A stretch of DNA of 10,143 bases from Lentimicrobium sp. (lineage in GTDB: Bacteria; Bacteroidota; Bacteroidia; Flavobacteriales; Flavobacteriaceae). The notes beneath the pieces are model-generated. The model ran no database searches. It saw only the letters and a list, made by a program, of their open reading frames with translations, and was not told the DNA's origin. Shown piece after piece: positions 1 to 6,724 of the stretch. The position numbers and the translations under genes were made by a program. The stretch covers positions 1-10,143 of the forward strand of contig JAEMQE010000299.1 in NCBI GenBank assembly GCA_022758945.1, read 5' to 3'. Numbering within the stretch: the first letter of the stretch is position 1; each line of letters starts with the position of its first letter.

Positions 1-634
1 TATTACCGCAGGTTTTGGAAATACTTCGTTCTTGGGTTTTCCTATTATTGAAGCTTTATATGGTCAGGAAGCATTAAAAACAGCCATTTTAGTAGATCAA
101 CCGGGTTCTTTTGTTGTGCTTTCTACTTTGGGAATTTTAACTGCAATTTTATATTCATCGGGAAGTTCGAGCGGGATTCATATTGTAAAAAAGATTCTAT
201 TTTTTCCTCCATTTATCACTTTTGTTGTTGCTTGTTTGATGAATATTTTCCACTACGATTTCCTCGATATAATTCAGTTTTTGTTACAAAAAGCAGGAAG
301 TGCAATGACTCCATTGGCAATGCTTTCTGTTGGTTTGCAACTGCATTTTGACAGGAAAAGTCAGCATTGGAAATTCCTTGGATTGGGACTTTTATACAGA
401 TTAATGTTGGCTCCGGCGCTTTTTTATTTATTATATGTTGTAATCCTGAATCAACATTCCCAAATTATTCAAGTTTCCATAATGGAAGCGGCGATGGCAC
501 CAATGATTACGGCTAGTATTCTGGCATCTTCTTATGGTTTAAAGCCAAAATTAAGCAGTATGATGATTGGTTTTGGAATCCCAATTTCTTTTATTACATT
601 AATTTTTTGGTATTTTGTGCTTAGTTATATTTAA
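1..634 (+). CDS. AEC-family (auxin efflux carrier) permease, 3' portion
   Basis: The reading frame is open from base 2 (ATT ACC GCA GGT...) to TAA at 632-634, so about 210 C-terminal codons are present and the true start lies left of the window. A TTG at 32 is an internal codon, not a start. The visible protein begins ITAGFGNTSFLGFP, resembling the Gly/Asn/Pro-rich membrane motif of AEC transporters. Several hydrophobic segments follow, and the end carries EAAMAPMITASILA before a loop (SSYGLKPK) and a last membrane helix, as in AEC proteins. The family consists of inner-membrane carriers exporting or exchanging organic anions such as malonate or malate; the substrate cannot be told here. It is followed 58 bases later by a second transporter gene on the same strand, which appears to have its own promoter. 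I am sure it is a multi-pass membrane protein and fairly sure of the family. Confidence 0.82.
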   Translation, partial: ITAGFGNTSFLGFPIIEALYGQEALKTAILVDQPGSFVVLSTLGILTAILYSSGSSSGIHIVKKILFFPPFITFVVACLMNIFHYDFLDIIQFLLQKAGSAMTPLAMLSVGLQLHFDRKSQHWKFLGLGLLYRLMLAPALFYLLYVVILNQHSQIIQVSIMEAAMAPMITASILASSYGLKPKLSSMMIGFGIPISFITLIFWYFVLSYI

Positions 635-646
635 AATATACTTTTG
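615..646 (+). promoter_or_regulatory. candidate Bacteroidota-type promoter for the fsr-like gene
   Basis: TACTTTTG at 639-646 fits the Bacteroidota -7 consensus TAnnTTTG. A TTG at 615-617 lies 21 bases upstream, close to the usual spacing of the -33 element. Transcription would start near 650, leaving a leader of roughly 40 bases before the ATG at 693. The -33 half overlaps the last codons of the upstream permease gene. This is a pattern match only; in AT-rich DNA such matches also arise by chance. Confidence 0.42.
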
Positions 647-692
647 CATCTGAAATACTTTTTACATCTAATTCTATTTTTATTTTTCAAAT

Positions 693-1922
693 ATGAGCAC
701 TTTTACTGAGGCAGCATCAAAAAAAGATTCTAATCCAATCGTTCAAAAAACAGTTTATTCGGTGCTGTTTTCGATAGCATTTGCCCATTTGTTGAATGAT
801 TTGATGCAAGTGGTTATTCCTTCGACTTATCCTTTGTTGAAGCAAAATTTCAATCTCTCTTTTACTCAAATTGGTTTGATAACTTTTGTTTTTCAACTTA
901 CAGCTTCTTTATTGCAACCTTTTATTGGGTTTTATACGGATAAAAATCCAAGGCCTTATTCACTGGCAATTGGAATGCTATTTACGATTTCAGGATTGAC
1001 ATTTTTGTCTTTTTCAACTTCTTTTTGGATGCTTTTAGTATCCGTTTCCTTTGTGGGAATCGGTTCTTCTATATTTCATCCTGAAGCTTCGCGTGTTGCA
1101 TTTTTAGGGTCTGGTGGAAAACGAGGTTTGGCACAGTCTATTTTTCAATTGGGCGGAAATACGGGCAGTGCAATTGGTCCATTGTTGGTGGCTTTGATTG
1201 TTGCGCCTCACGGACAATCGTATATAATCTGGTTTGTACTTGTTGGTTTTTTGGGAATAATTATTACGTCCAGAATTGCGCTTTGGTATCAAAATCATTT
1301 GGATTTAAGAGCTTCTAAAAAAATATTTTTGGAGGAAGGAGTAATTCATTTTTCCAAAAGAAAAGTCAATATTTCTATCGCGATTCTATTGTTGCTAATC
1401 TTCTCGAAGTTTTTCTATATGGCTAGTATGTCCAGTTATTTTACTTTTTATTTGATGCATAAATTTGGACTTAGCATACAACAATCTCAATTTCACTTAT
1501 TCGTTTTCTTGGCTTCAGTAGCTGCTGGAACATTGATTGGAGGACCTTTGGGAGATCGATTTGGCAGGAAATACATTATTTGGATTTCTATTCTTGGAGC
1601 AGCACCTTTTACATTGCTTTTGCCGTATGCCAATTTATTTTGGACAGGAGCTTTGTCTGTAATTATTGGAGTAATTTTGGCTTCGGCATTTTCGGCAATT
1701 TTGGTTTATGCGCAGGAATTAATGCCTGGAAAAGTAGGAATGATTTCCGGATTATTTTTTGGCTTCGCCTTTGGAATGGGTGGATTAGGTTCTGCAGTTT
1801 TGGGTTATTTAGCCGATCAAACGAGTATTGAATACGTGTATAAAATAAGTTCTTTTCTTCCATTAATTGGTGTTATGACTTATTTTTTACCGAATATGAA
1901 AAAGAAACAAGCTGACAATTAA
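693..1922 (+). CDS. fsr: MFS transporter, fosmidomycin resistance (Fsr) type
   Basis: This 409-residue, 12-helix major facilitator pumps small molecules across the inner membrane using the proton gradient. It closely resembles E. coli Fsr (about 406 residues), the fosmidomycin efflux protein. Shared stretches include HLLND at residues 32-36, the QIGLITFVFQL and SLLQPFIGFYTD segments (about 59-83), SSIFHPEASRVA and GLAQSIFQLGG in the third to fifth helices, and GPLGDRFGRK (about 283-292), which is MFS motif A in the second half. The N-terminus is cytoplasmic, about 20 residues long, with no signal peptide. ATG at 693 is the natural start; no Shine-Dalgarno is visible, as is usual in this phylum. 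It converges on the nudK-like gene with 16 bases between stop codons and no clear hairpin. Assignment to the Fsr subfamily is strong by remembered similarity; whether fosmidomycin is a natural substrate is inference. Confidence 0.88.
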   Translation: MSTFTEAASKKDSNPIVQKTVYSVLFSIAFAHLLNDLMQVVIPSTYPLLKQNFNLSFTQIGLITFVFQLTASLLQPFIGFYTDKNPRPYSLAIGMLFTISGLTFLSFSTSFWMLLVSVSFVGIGSSIFHPEASRVAFLGSGGKRGLAQSIFQLGGNTGSAIGPLLVALIVAPHGQSYIIWFVLVGFLGIIITSRIALWYQNHLDLRASKKIFLEEGVIHFSKRKVNISIAILLLLIFSKFFYMASMSSYFTFYLMHKFGLSIQQSQFHLFVFLASVAAGTLIGGPLGDRFGRKYIIWISILGAAPFTLLLPYANLFWTGALSVIIGVILASAFSAILVYAQELMPGKVGMISGLFFGFAFGMGGLGSAVLGYLADQTSIEYVYKISSFLPLIGVMTYFLPNMKKKQADN

Positions 1923-1938
1923 TTTGGATTTTATTGAA

Positions 1939-2520
1939 TCAAATAAGATTGTTTATTTTGGCATATTGCAACAGTATAATGGTTTTTGCATCTTTAATTT
2001 CTCCCGTTTGAATCATTGCAAAAGCTTCGTCGAACGAATATTCAAGCACTTCAATATTTTCTTGTTCAGAAGCAATTCCACCGCCATCGTTCACTTTCAT
2101 TGTTGCATCATATTCGCCAACAAATAAATATAAAATTTCGGTTACAGCTCCGGGTGACATATAGGTTTCTAAAACTTTGTGAACGGTTGAAATTCGGTAA
2201 CCAGTTTCTTCTTCTGTTTCTCGAATAATACATTGTTCGGGATGATCTTTGTCCAAAAGCCCCGCGCAAACTTCAATCATCATTCCTGATTTATTTCCAT
2301 TGAGATACGTTGGCAACCGAAATTGTCTTGTCAGAATAACGGTTTTTTGAGTTGAATTGTAGAGCAAAATTGCGGCTCCATTTCCACGATCATATACTTC
2401 CCGAATATGAGTTTCTGTTGGCCCTCCTTCTTTTTGATATTCGTAAGTTACTTTGTTTAAAAGATACCAATTGTCTGAAAGTAAATCGGTTTTTTGGATG
2501 GTTATTTTTGGGTTTTTCAT
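1939..2520 (-). CDS. nudK: Nudix hydrolase, GDP-mannose pyrophosphatase NudK type
   Basis: This 193-residue cytosolic Nudix enzyme (E. coli NudK is about 191) is expected to split GDP-mannose into GMP and mannose 1-phosphate with Mg2+. The N-terminal half carries VTYEYQ, REVYDRGNGAAILLYN (about 40-55) and LTRQFRLPTYLNG (63-75), all strongly NudK-like. The Nudix box runs from G87 to Y108 and ends RETEEETGY, supplying metal-binding Glu101, Glu104 and Glu105. It is one residue shorter than the canonical 23-residue box, and the position of its first Glu is His93. The short box, and to my recollection no need for that Glu, are normal for NudK. YMSPGAVTE (about 120-128) and the later NIEVLEYSFDEA match the substrate-side part of the family. 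It lies last in the minus-strand block, 49 bases after purA and just behind a terminator, so expression probably depends on readthrough. ADP-ribose hydrolase activity is the main alternative. Confidence 0.9.
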   Translation of the reverse strand: MKNPKITIQKTDLLSDNWYLLNKVTYEYQKEGGPTETHIREVYDRGNGAAILLYNSTQKTVILTRQFRLPTYLNGNKSGMMIEVCAGLLDKDHPEQCIIRETEEETGYRISTVHKVLETYMSPGAVTEILYLFVGEYDATMKVNDGGGIASEQENIEVLEYSFDEAFAMIQTGEIKDAKTIILLQYAKINNLI

Positions 2521-2535
2521 TTTTTGACTTGATAT

Positions 2536-2563
2536 AAAAAACGCCCTAAAAAATAGAGCGTTT
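2536..2563 (-). terminator. Rho-independent terminator after purA
   Basis: Read on the minus strand, AAACGCTCTA (2563-2554) can pair with TAGGGCGTTT (2548-2539) around a five-base T loop. This gives a 10-bp stem with one G-U wobble, followed by a run of T continuing to 2536. It starts six bases past the purA stop codon. On the plus strand the wobble becomes a C-A mismatch, so the hairpin is stronger for purA transcripts than for any transcript coming the other way. Confidence 0.85.
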
Positions 2564-2569
2564 GAGTTT

Positions 2570-3841
2570 TTATTTTAAAATCGTTTGCTTTCTGTCTGGT
2601 CCTACCGAAACAATTTTTATTGGAACTTCGACATATTCTTCTATGAATTTGATGTATTCTTTCAATTCGATTGGTAATTCATCATAGGTTGTCATTCCAG
2701 TCAAATCAGCTTGCCAGCCTTTGAATTCTTTAAAAACAGGAGTGACATTTTCAGGTTCGATGTTGTAAGGAAAATGAGAAATATTTTTGCCTTTGTAATT
2801 GTATTCCGTACATACTTTCAACGTTGGGAATCCAGAAAGAATATCACCTTTCATCATCATTAATTGTGTTACACCATTAATTTGAACAGCATATTTCAAA
2901 GCTATTAAATCCAACCAACCACAACGTCTTTGTCTTCCTGTAACAGAGCCAAATTCATTTCCTACGCGTGCCATTGTTGCTCCATCTTCGTCGAAAAGTT
3001 CCGTTGGAAAAGGGCCGCTTCCTACACGAGTTACATACGCTTTGAAAATTCCGTAAACTTCTTTTATTTTATTGGGAGCAATTCCTAAACCGGTACAAGC
3101 GCCAGCTGCTGTTGTATTGGAGGAAGTTACATAAGGATAAGTTCCAAAATCAACATCCAATAATGAACCTTGAGCTCCTTCGCATAAAATTGCTTTTCCT
3201 GCTCTTTGTGCTTGGTGTAAATATTCTTCGCTATCTACAAAATCTATTTTTTTCAATTCTTCGATAGCTTCAAAGAATTCTTTTTCCATTTCTTCTAAAT
3301 TATACTGGATGGCAACATCGTAGAATTTGATCATTTCTTCGTGTTTGTTTGCCAAAGCTCTGTATCTTTCTTTGAAATCTTCAAGTTCAATATCGCCAAC
3401 ACGGATTCCGTTTCTGCCGGTTTTGTCCATATAAGTTGGGCCAATTCCTTTAAGTGTAGAGCCGATTTTTGCTTTTCCTTTTGCAGCTTCAGATGCTGCA
3501 TCAAGCAAACGGTGTGTTGGTAAAATTAAATGGGCTTTTCTGGAAATTATTAATTTATTTTTTATGTCTAAATTAAATTTGGCTAAGCCTTCGATTTCTT
3601 TTTGAAAAACAACTGGGTCGATTACAACTCCATTTCCAATAATGTTTATGGCTGTTTTATGAAAAATCCCGGAAGGAATGGTTCTCAAAACGTGTTTAAT
3701 TCCGTCAAATTCTAAAGTGTGTCCCGCATTTGGTCCACCTTGAAAGCGAGCAATAATATCATATTTTGATGTAAGAACGTCAACAATTTTTCCTTTTCCT
3801 TCGTCTCCCCATTGTAATCCTAATAATAAATCTACGGTCAT
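2570..3841 (-). CDS. purA: adenylosuccinate synthetase
   Basis: PurA joins IMP and aspartate at the cost of GTP to give adenylosuccinate, the first committed step to AMP. The cytosolic enzyme acts as a homodimer. The 423-residue protein is normal length. The P-loop-like GLQWGDEGKGK (8-18) contains the catalytic Asp13, and GGPNAGHT (35-42) contains the catalytic His41; both keep E. coli numbering. The PurA signature GIGPTYMDK is at 132-140. Later come CEGAQGSLLDVDFGTYPYVT, VGSGPFPTEL and GRQRRCGWLD, which shape the IMP and aspartate sites. ATG at 3841 directly precedes the conserved N-terminal strand, so the start is secure. The gene follows fur by 30 bases with no promoter motif visible between, suggesting a fur-purA transcript, and ends at a good terminator. 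In E. coli the enzyme is inhibited by (p)ppGpp, which is relevant to the spoT gene two places upstream. Confidence 0.97.
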   Translation of the reverse strand: MTVDLLLGLQWGDEGKGKIVDVLTSKYDIIARFQGGPNAGHTLEFDGIKHVLRTIPSGIFHKTAINIIGNGVVIDPVVFQKEIEGLAKFNLDIKNKLIISRKAHLILPTHRLLDAASEAAKGKAKIGSTLKGIGPTYMDKTGRNGIRVGDIELEDFKERYRALANKHEEMIKFYDVAIQYNLEEMEKEFFEAIEELKKIDFVDSEEYLHQAQRAGKAILCEGAQGSLLDVDFGTYPYVTSSNTTAAGACTGLGIAPNKIKEVYGIFKAYVTRVGSGPFPTELFDEDGATMARVGNEFGSVTGRQRRCGWLDLIALKYAVQINGVTQLMMMKGDILSGFPTLKVCTEYNYKGKNISHFPYNIEPENVTPVFKEFKGWQADLTGMTTYDELPIELKEYIKFIEEYVEVPIKIVSVGPDRKQTILK

Positions 3842-3843
3842 TC

Positions 3844-3877
3844 TGTGTGTTATTTGTAGTTAATTTGTGTGTTATTT
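3844..3877. repeat. 12-bp direct repeat across the fur-purA junction
   Basis: TGTGTGTTATTT occurs at 3844-3855 and again exactly at 3866-3877, a 22-bp period. The second copy includes the fur stop codon and the first lies just ahead of the purA start codon. On the coding strand each copy reads AAATAACACACA. It may be a slippage duplication or a paired binding site. Confidence 0.7.
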
Positions 3878-4327
3878 TTGTTTTTTTGTTCCGTATAAGT
3901 ATAAGGAGTGGTTTGTAATTTCAATATCGAATATTTCTTCGATTGTTTTTTTGATACTTTGAATTCTTGGGTCACAAAACTCAATTACTTCGCCTGTATC
4001 AGTCATAATAATATGATCGTGTTGCTTGTCGAAATACGATTTTTCGTAATGTGCCTGATTTTGTCCAAATTGATGTTTGCGCACCAAACCTGATTCCAAT
4101 AAAAGTTCTATTGTATTGTAGAGAGTTGCTCTGCTCACACGGTAGTTTTTGTTTTTCATTTTGATATAAAGATTTTCTATATCAAAATGCTCTTCGCTTT
4201 CGTAAATTTCTTGAAGTATTGCATAGCGCTCAGGCGTTTTGCGGTGTCCTTTATTTTCAAGATACATTGTAAAAACACTTTTTACAATTTCTTGATTTTT
4301 ACTGTTATCTAACGCAATTTGTGTCAT
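3872..4327 (-). CDS. fur: Fur-family metal-dependent transcriptional repressor
   Basis: This 151-residue cytosolic DNA-binding regulator belongs to the Fur/PerR family, which represses metal uptake or stress genes when loaded with iron or another divalent metal. ATG at 4327 is the start; a TTG three codons upstream (4336) is part of the promoter -7 element. Counting from the ATG, the winged helix covers about 20-85, with the recognition region SRATLYNTIELL near 65-76. The dimer/metal domain has His47, Glu95, His103-Asp104-His105 and the NHSLYLYG ending with His140. Compared with E. coli Fur, two site-1 ligands (His87, Glu108) align with Gln102 and Gln123. The usual CxxC structural-zinc pair is absent, since the stretch reads MTDT. 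The only cysteine is Cys118 in FCDP. Which metal it senses is therefore open. It sits between spoT and purA and is probably co-transcribed with purA. Confidence 0.88.
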   Translation of the reverse strand: MTQIALDNSKNQEIVKSVFTMYLENKGHRKTPERYAILQEIYESEEHFDIENLYIKMKNKNYRVSRATLYNTIELLLESGLVRKHQFGQNQAHYEKSYFDKQHDHIIMTDTGEVIEFCDPRIQSIKKTIEEIFDIEITNHSLYLYGTKKQK

Positions 4328-4333
4328 ATCAGG

Positions 4334-4341
4334 CAAAGATA
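4334..4341 (-). promoter_or_regulatory. -7 promoter element of the fur(-purA) transcript
   Basis: On the minus strand 4341-4334 reads TATCTTTG, an exact match to TAnnTTTG. It ends only six bases before the fur ATG at 4327, so the transcript would be leaderless or nearly so. No clear TTG -33 element is found at the expected distance; that stretch is occupied by the tandem AGTTTA repeats. Confidence 0.5.
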
Positions 4342-4354
4342 AATTATATTTTTT

Positions 4355-4386
4355 AGTTTAGAAGTTTAAGAGTTTAAAAGTTTAGC
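4355..4386. repeat. four tandem 8-bp repeats upstream of fur
   Basis: AGTTTAGA, AGTTTAAG, AGTTTAAA and AGTTTAGC follow one another without a gap, an array of AGTTTARN. The array begins 14 bases upstream of the fur -7 element, covering its -33 region, and ends 38 bases after the spoT stop codon. Next to it, CATAACT is also repeated at 4396-4402 and 4405-4411. Function unknown. Confidence 0.8.
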
Positions 4387-4423
4387 CACTAAATGCATAA
4401 CTATCATAACTTATACCCTTTTC

Positions 4424-6643
4424 TTAATTTTTATATTCACGACTCACTTTATCGACACCATCAATTTGCTTAATATTATCGATTAATTTTTTGAGAATAT
4501 TGTTGTTTTGTACGATTACGGCTATTTGACCATTAAAAATTCCAGCTTCTCCACTTAAAGAAATACTTTGGATGTTTACATTCATATTATCCGAAATTAC
4601 TTTAGTAAGTTTATTTGTAAGTCCTATAGTATCCATTCCGGTGATATGCAAAATTGCTTTGAATTCCTGTTGTGATGAATCTATCCATTTTGCCAGAATA
4701 ATTCGATAGGCATAATTCGATTGAAGGCTTATTGCATTGGGACAATCTCTTTTGTGGACTTTTATTCCTTCGTTTATGGTAATAAAACCAAAAACTTCGT
4801 CGCCAGGAATTGGATTGCAACAAGTGGATAATTTATAATCTAATTTGTCTTGGTCTGCGCCAAAAACCAACATATCATAATTACTGTGGAGTACTTGCTT
4901 GTGAATATCTTCATTAGCTGTACTTGCAGAACGCTTGATTTTGCTCTTAAAAAAATTAATAAAAGTATTGCTTTTTTGAGCAGCATAATCTTTCAATTGC
5001 TGATTTTCGATGGCACCAACTCCCACTCGGTAAAACAAATCCAAGCTGGTTTTTAGTTTGAAAAAATTTACTAATTCATTCACAACTGATTCACTTAAAG
5101 TGATTTTTAAGTGTTTCAGTTTTCGCGTGAGTATTTCTTTTCCTTCCTCGGCAATTTTCTTTGTGTTTTCGTTGAGAACATTTTTTATTTTATTTTTTGC
5201 TCTCGAAGTTGTAACATAATCAAGCCAGTTGATGGTTGGCTTTTGATATTGTGAAGTAATAATTTCGATTTGATCACCGCTTTTTAATTCGTGATTTAAA
5301 GGAACTAATTTTCCGTTGACACGGGTTCCTCTGGTGCGAATTCCAACTTCGGAGTGAATACTAAAAGCAAAATCAAGCGAAGTAGCGCCTTTTGGCAATG
5401 ATTTTATTTCTCCTTTTGGAGTAAACACAAAGATTTCTTTTGAATATAAATTCATTTTGAAATCCTCTACAAAATCTACAGCATTGGTTTCTGAATTTTC
5501 CAAGGCTTCTTTTAGCAAATTGAGCCAGATGTCTAAACCACTTTCTTCGGAACCGCCTTGTTTGTATTTGTAATGAGCGGCATATCCTTTCTCAGCAATC
5601 TCGTCCATGCGTTCGCTTCGAACTTGTACTTCGACCCAACGTCCTTTTGGCCCCATAACAGTAATGTGCAAAGCTTCATAGCCAGTCGTTTTTGGTGATG
5701 AAATCCAATCTCGCAAACGGCTTGGGCTTGGTCTGTAATGATCAGTTACAATTGAATATATTTTCCAGGCCAGAAATTTTTCATCGTGGGGATTTGATTT
5801 GTAAACGATGCGCAATGCAAATTTATCATAAACTTCATCGAAACCAACTCCCTGAGCTTTCATTTTTCTATAAATAGAATAGATAGATTTTGGCCTCCCT
5901 TTGATGATATAATCGAGTTTTTCTTCGTCTAATGCTTTTTTTAGAACATCAGAAATATCTTTTATGTAGGCGTCTTGTTCTTCTTTAGTTTCTTTTATTT
6001 TACTTACAATGTCATTATAAATTCCGGGTTCGGTATATTTTAGTCCTAAATCTTCCAGTTTATTTTTTATTTTATATAAGCCTAATCGATGGGCTAGTGG
6101 CGCATAAATATATAATGTTTCAGAGGCAATTTTGACTTGTTTAAAGTCTTCCATGGTGTCCAAAGTTTGCATATTGTGCAATCTATCAGCGATTTTTATC
6201 AGAATTACGCGCACATCATCATTAAGGGTGAGCAGCATTTTTCGAAAATTTTCGGCTTGCATCGAAACATTCATTTCCTTTTGAACCTTCGAAATTTTTG
6301 TTAATCCTTCTACAAGTTGGGCAACTTTTGGATTAAACATTCGCTCGATATCTTCGACAGTTATTGGAGTATCTTCGACAACATCGTGCAATAATGCAGC
6401 TGCAATGGCAGTTGCTCCCAAACCTATTTCCGAAGCTACAATTTTGGCCACAGCGATAGGATGGAAGAAGTAAGCTTCTCCAGATTTTCTACGCTGATCT
6501 TTGTGTGCATCCATGGCAACATCAAAAGCTTTACGAATGAGTTTTTTGTCTTCGGGAGTTAAAGTTTGGTAACTAATACGAAGTAACTCTTTGTATTCTT
6601 GAAGGATTGCCTTGTTTTCCTTTTCAAAATCTATTTCTAACAT
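4424..6643 (-). CDS. spoT: bifunctional (p)ppGpp synthetase/hydrolase, RelA/SpoT family
   Basis: The enzyme makes (p)ppGpp from ATP and GTP or GDP and hydrolyses it, setting the stringent response. The start is taken at ATG 6643 (MLEIDFEKEN, 739 residues) rather than the TTG five codons upstream. The HD hydrolase domain (about 20-175) is complete: Arg52/Lys53, His61, His86-Asp87, Glu90-Asp91, and Asp153/Asn157 in ADRLHN. The synthetase domain (about 245-345) has GRPKSIYSIYRK, Asp273 and Glu338 (EVQVR). Its RxKD-type motif reads RLRD (309-312), the basic version typical of bifunctional enzymes rather than the acidic EFDD of RelA. A TGS domain spans about 402-464, the Cys-Cys/His/Cys zinc-finger region has Cys608-Cys609, His630 and Cys634, and an ACT domain fills 660-739. 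Both catalytic halves look intact. It may be the only long RelA/SpoT protein of the cell, but that cannot be seen here. Confidence 0.95.
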   Translation of the reverse strand: MLEIDFEKENKAILQEYKELLRISYQTLTPEDKKLIRKAFDVAMDAHKDQRRKSGEAYFFHPIAVAKIVASEIGLGATAIAAALLHDVVEDTPITVEDIERMFNPKVAQLVEGLTKISKVQKEMNVSMQAENFRKMLLTLNDDVRVILIKIADRLHNMQTLDTMEDFKQVKIASETLYIYAPLAHRLGLYKIKNKLEDLGLKYTEPGIYNDIVSKIKETKEEQDAYIKDISDVLKKALDEEKLDYIIKGRPKSIYSIYRKMKAQGVGFDEVYDKFALRIVYKSNPHDEKFLAWKIYSIVTDHYRPSPSRLRDWISSPKTTGYEALHITVMGPKGRWVEVQVRSERMDEIAEKGYAAHYKYKQGGSEESGLDIWLNLLKEALENSETNAVDFVEDFKMNLYSKEIFVFTPKGEIKSLPKGATSLDFAFSIHSEVGIRTRGTRVNGKLVPLNHELKSGDQIEIITSQYQKPTINWLDYVTTSRAKNKIKNVLNENTKKIAEEGKEILTRKLKHLKITLSESVVNELVNFFKLKTSLDLFYRVGVGAIENQQLKDYAAQKSNTFINFFKSKIKRSASTANEDIHKQVLHSNYDMLVFGADQDKLDYKLSTCCNPIPGDEVFGFITINEGIKVHKRDCPNAISLQSNYAYRIILAKWIDSSQQEFKAILHITGMDTIGLTNKLTKVISDNMNVNIQSISLSGEAGIFNGQIAVIVQNNNILKKLIDNIKQIDGVDKVSREYKN

Positions 6644-6662
6644 AAAAAAATGGTTCAATTTC

Positions 6663-6694
6663 TAAAAATAGAAAAAAGGAACGAGATATGCAAA
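6663..6694 (-). promoter_or_regulatory. weak candidate promoter for spoT
   Basis: On the minus strand TTTG (6694-6691) is followed after 20 bases by TATTTTTA (6670-6663), one base off TAnnTTTG. Transcription would begin near 6658, about 15 bases before the ATG at 6643. The spacing is good but the -7 element lacks its final G, so spoT could equally depend on transcription from upstream. The 81-base gap shows no terminator after the beta-lactamase-like gene. Confidence 0.3.
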
Positions 6695-6724
6695 CAGTGA
6701 TTGCAATTAATAATTTTGAAAAAT

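Noticed and set aside
1941..1958. AAATAA...TTATTT inverted repeat as a terminator between fsr and nudK
   Set aside because: The six-pair stem is AT-only and lies inside the nudK coding sequence; too weak to call.
4327..4354. Fur box in the fur promoter (autoregulation)
   Set aside because: The AT-rich stretch has no GATAATGATAATC-like dyad beyond what base composition gives.
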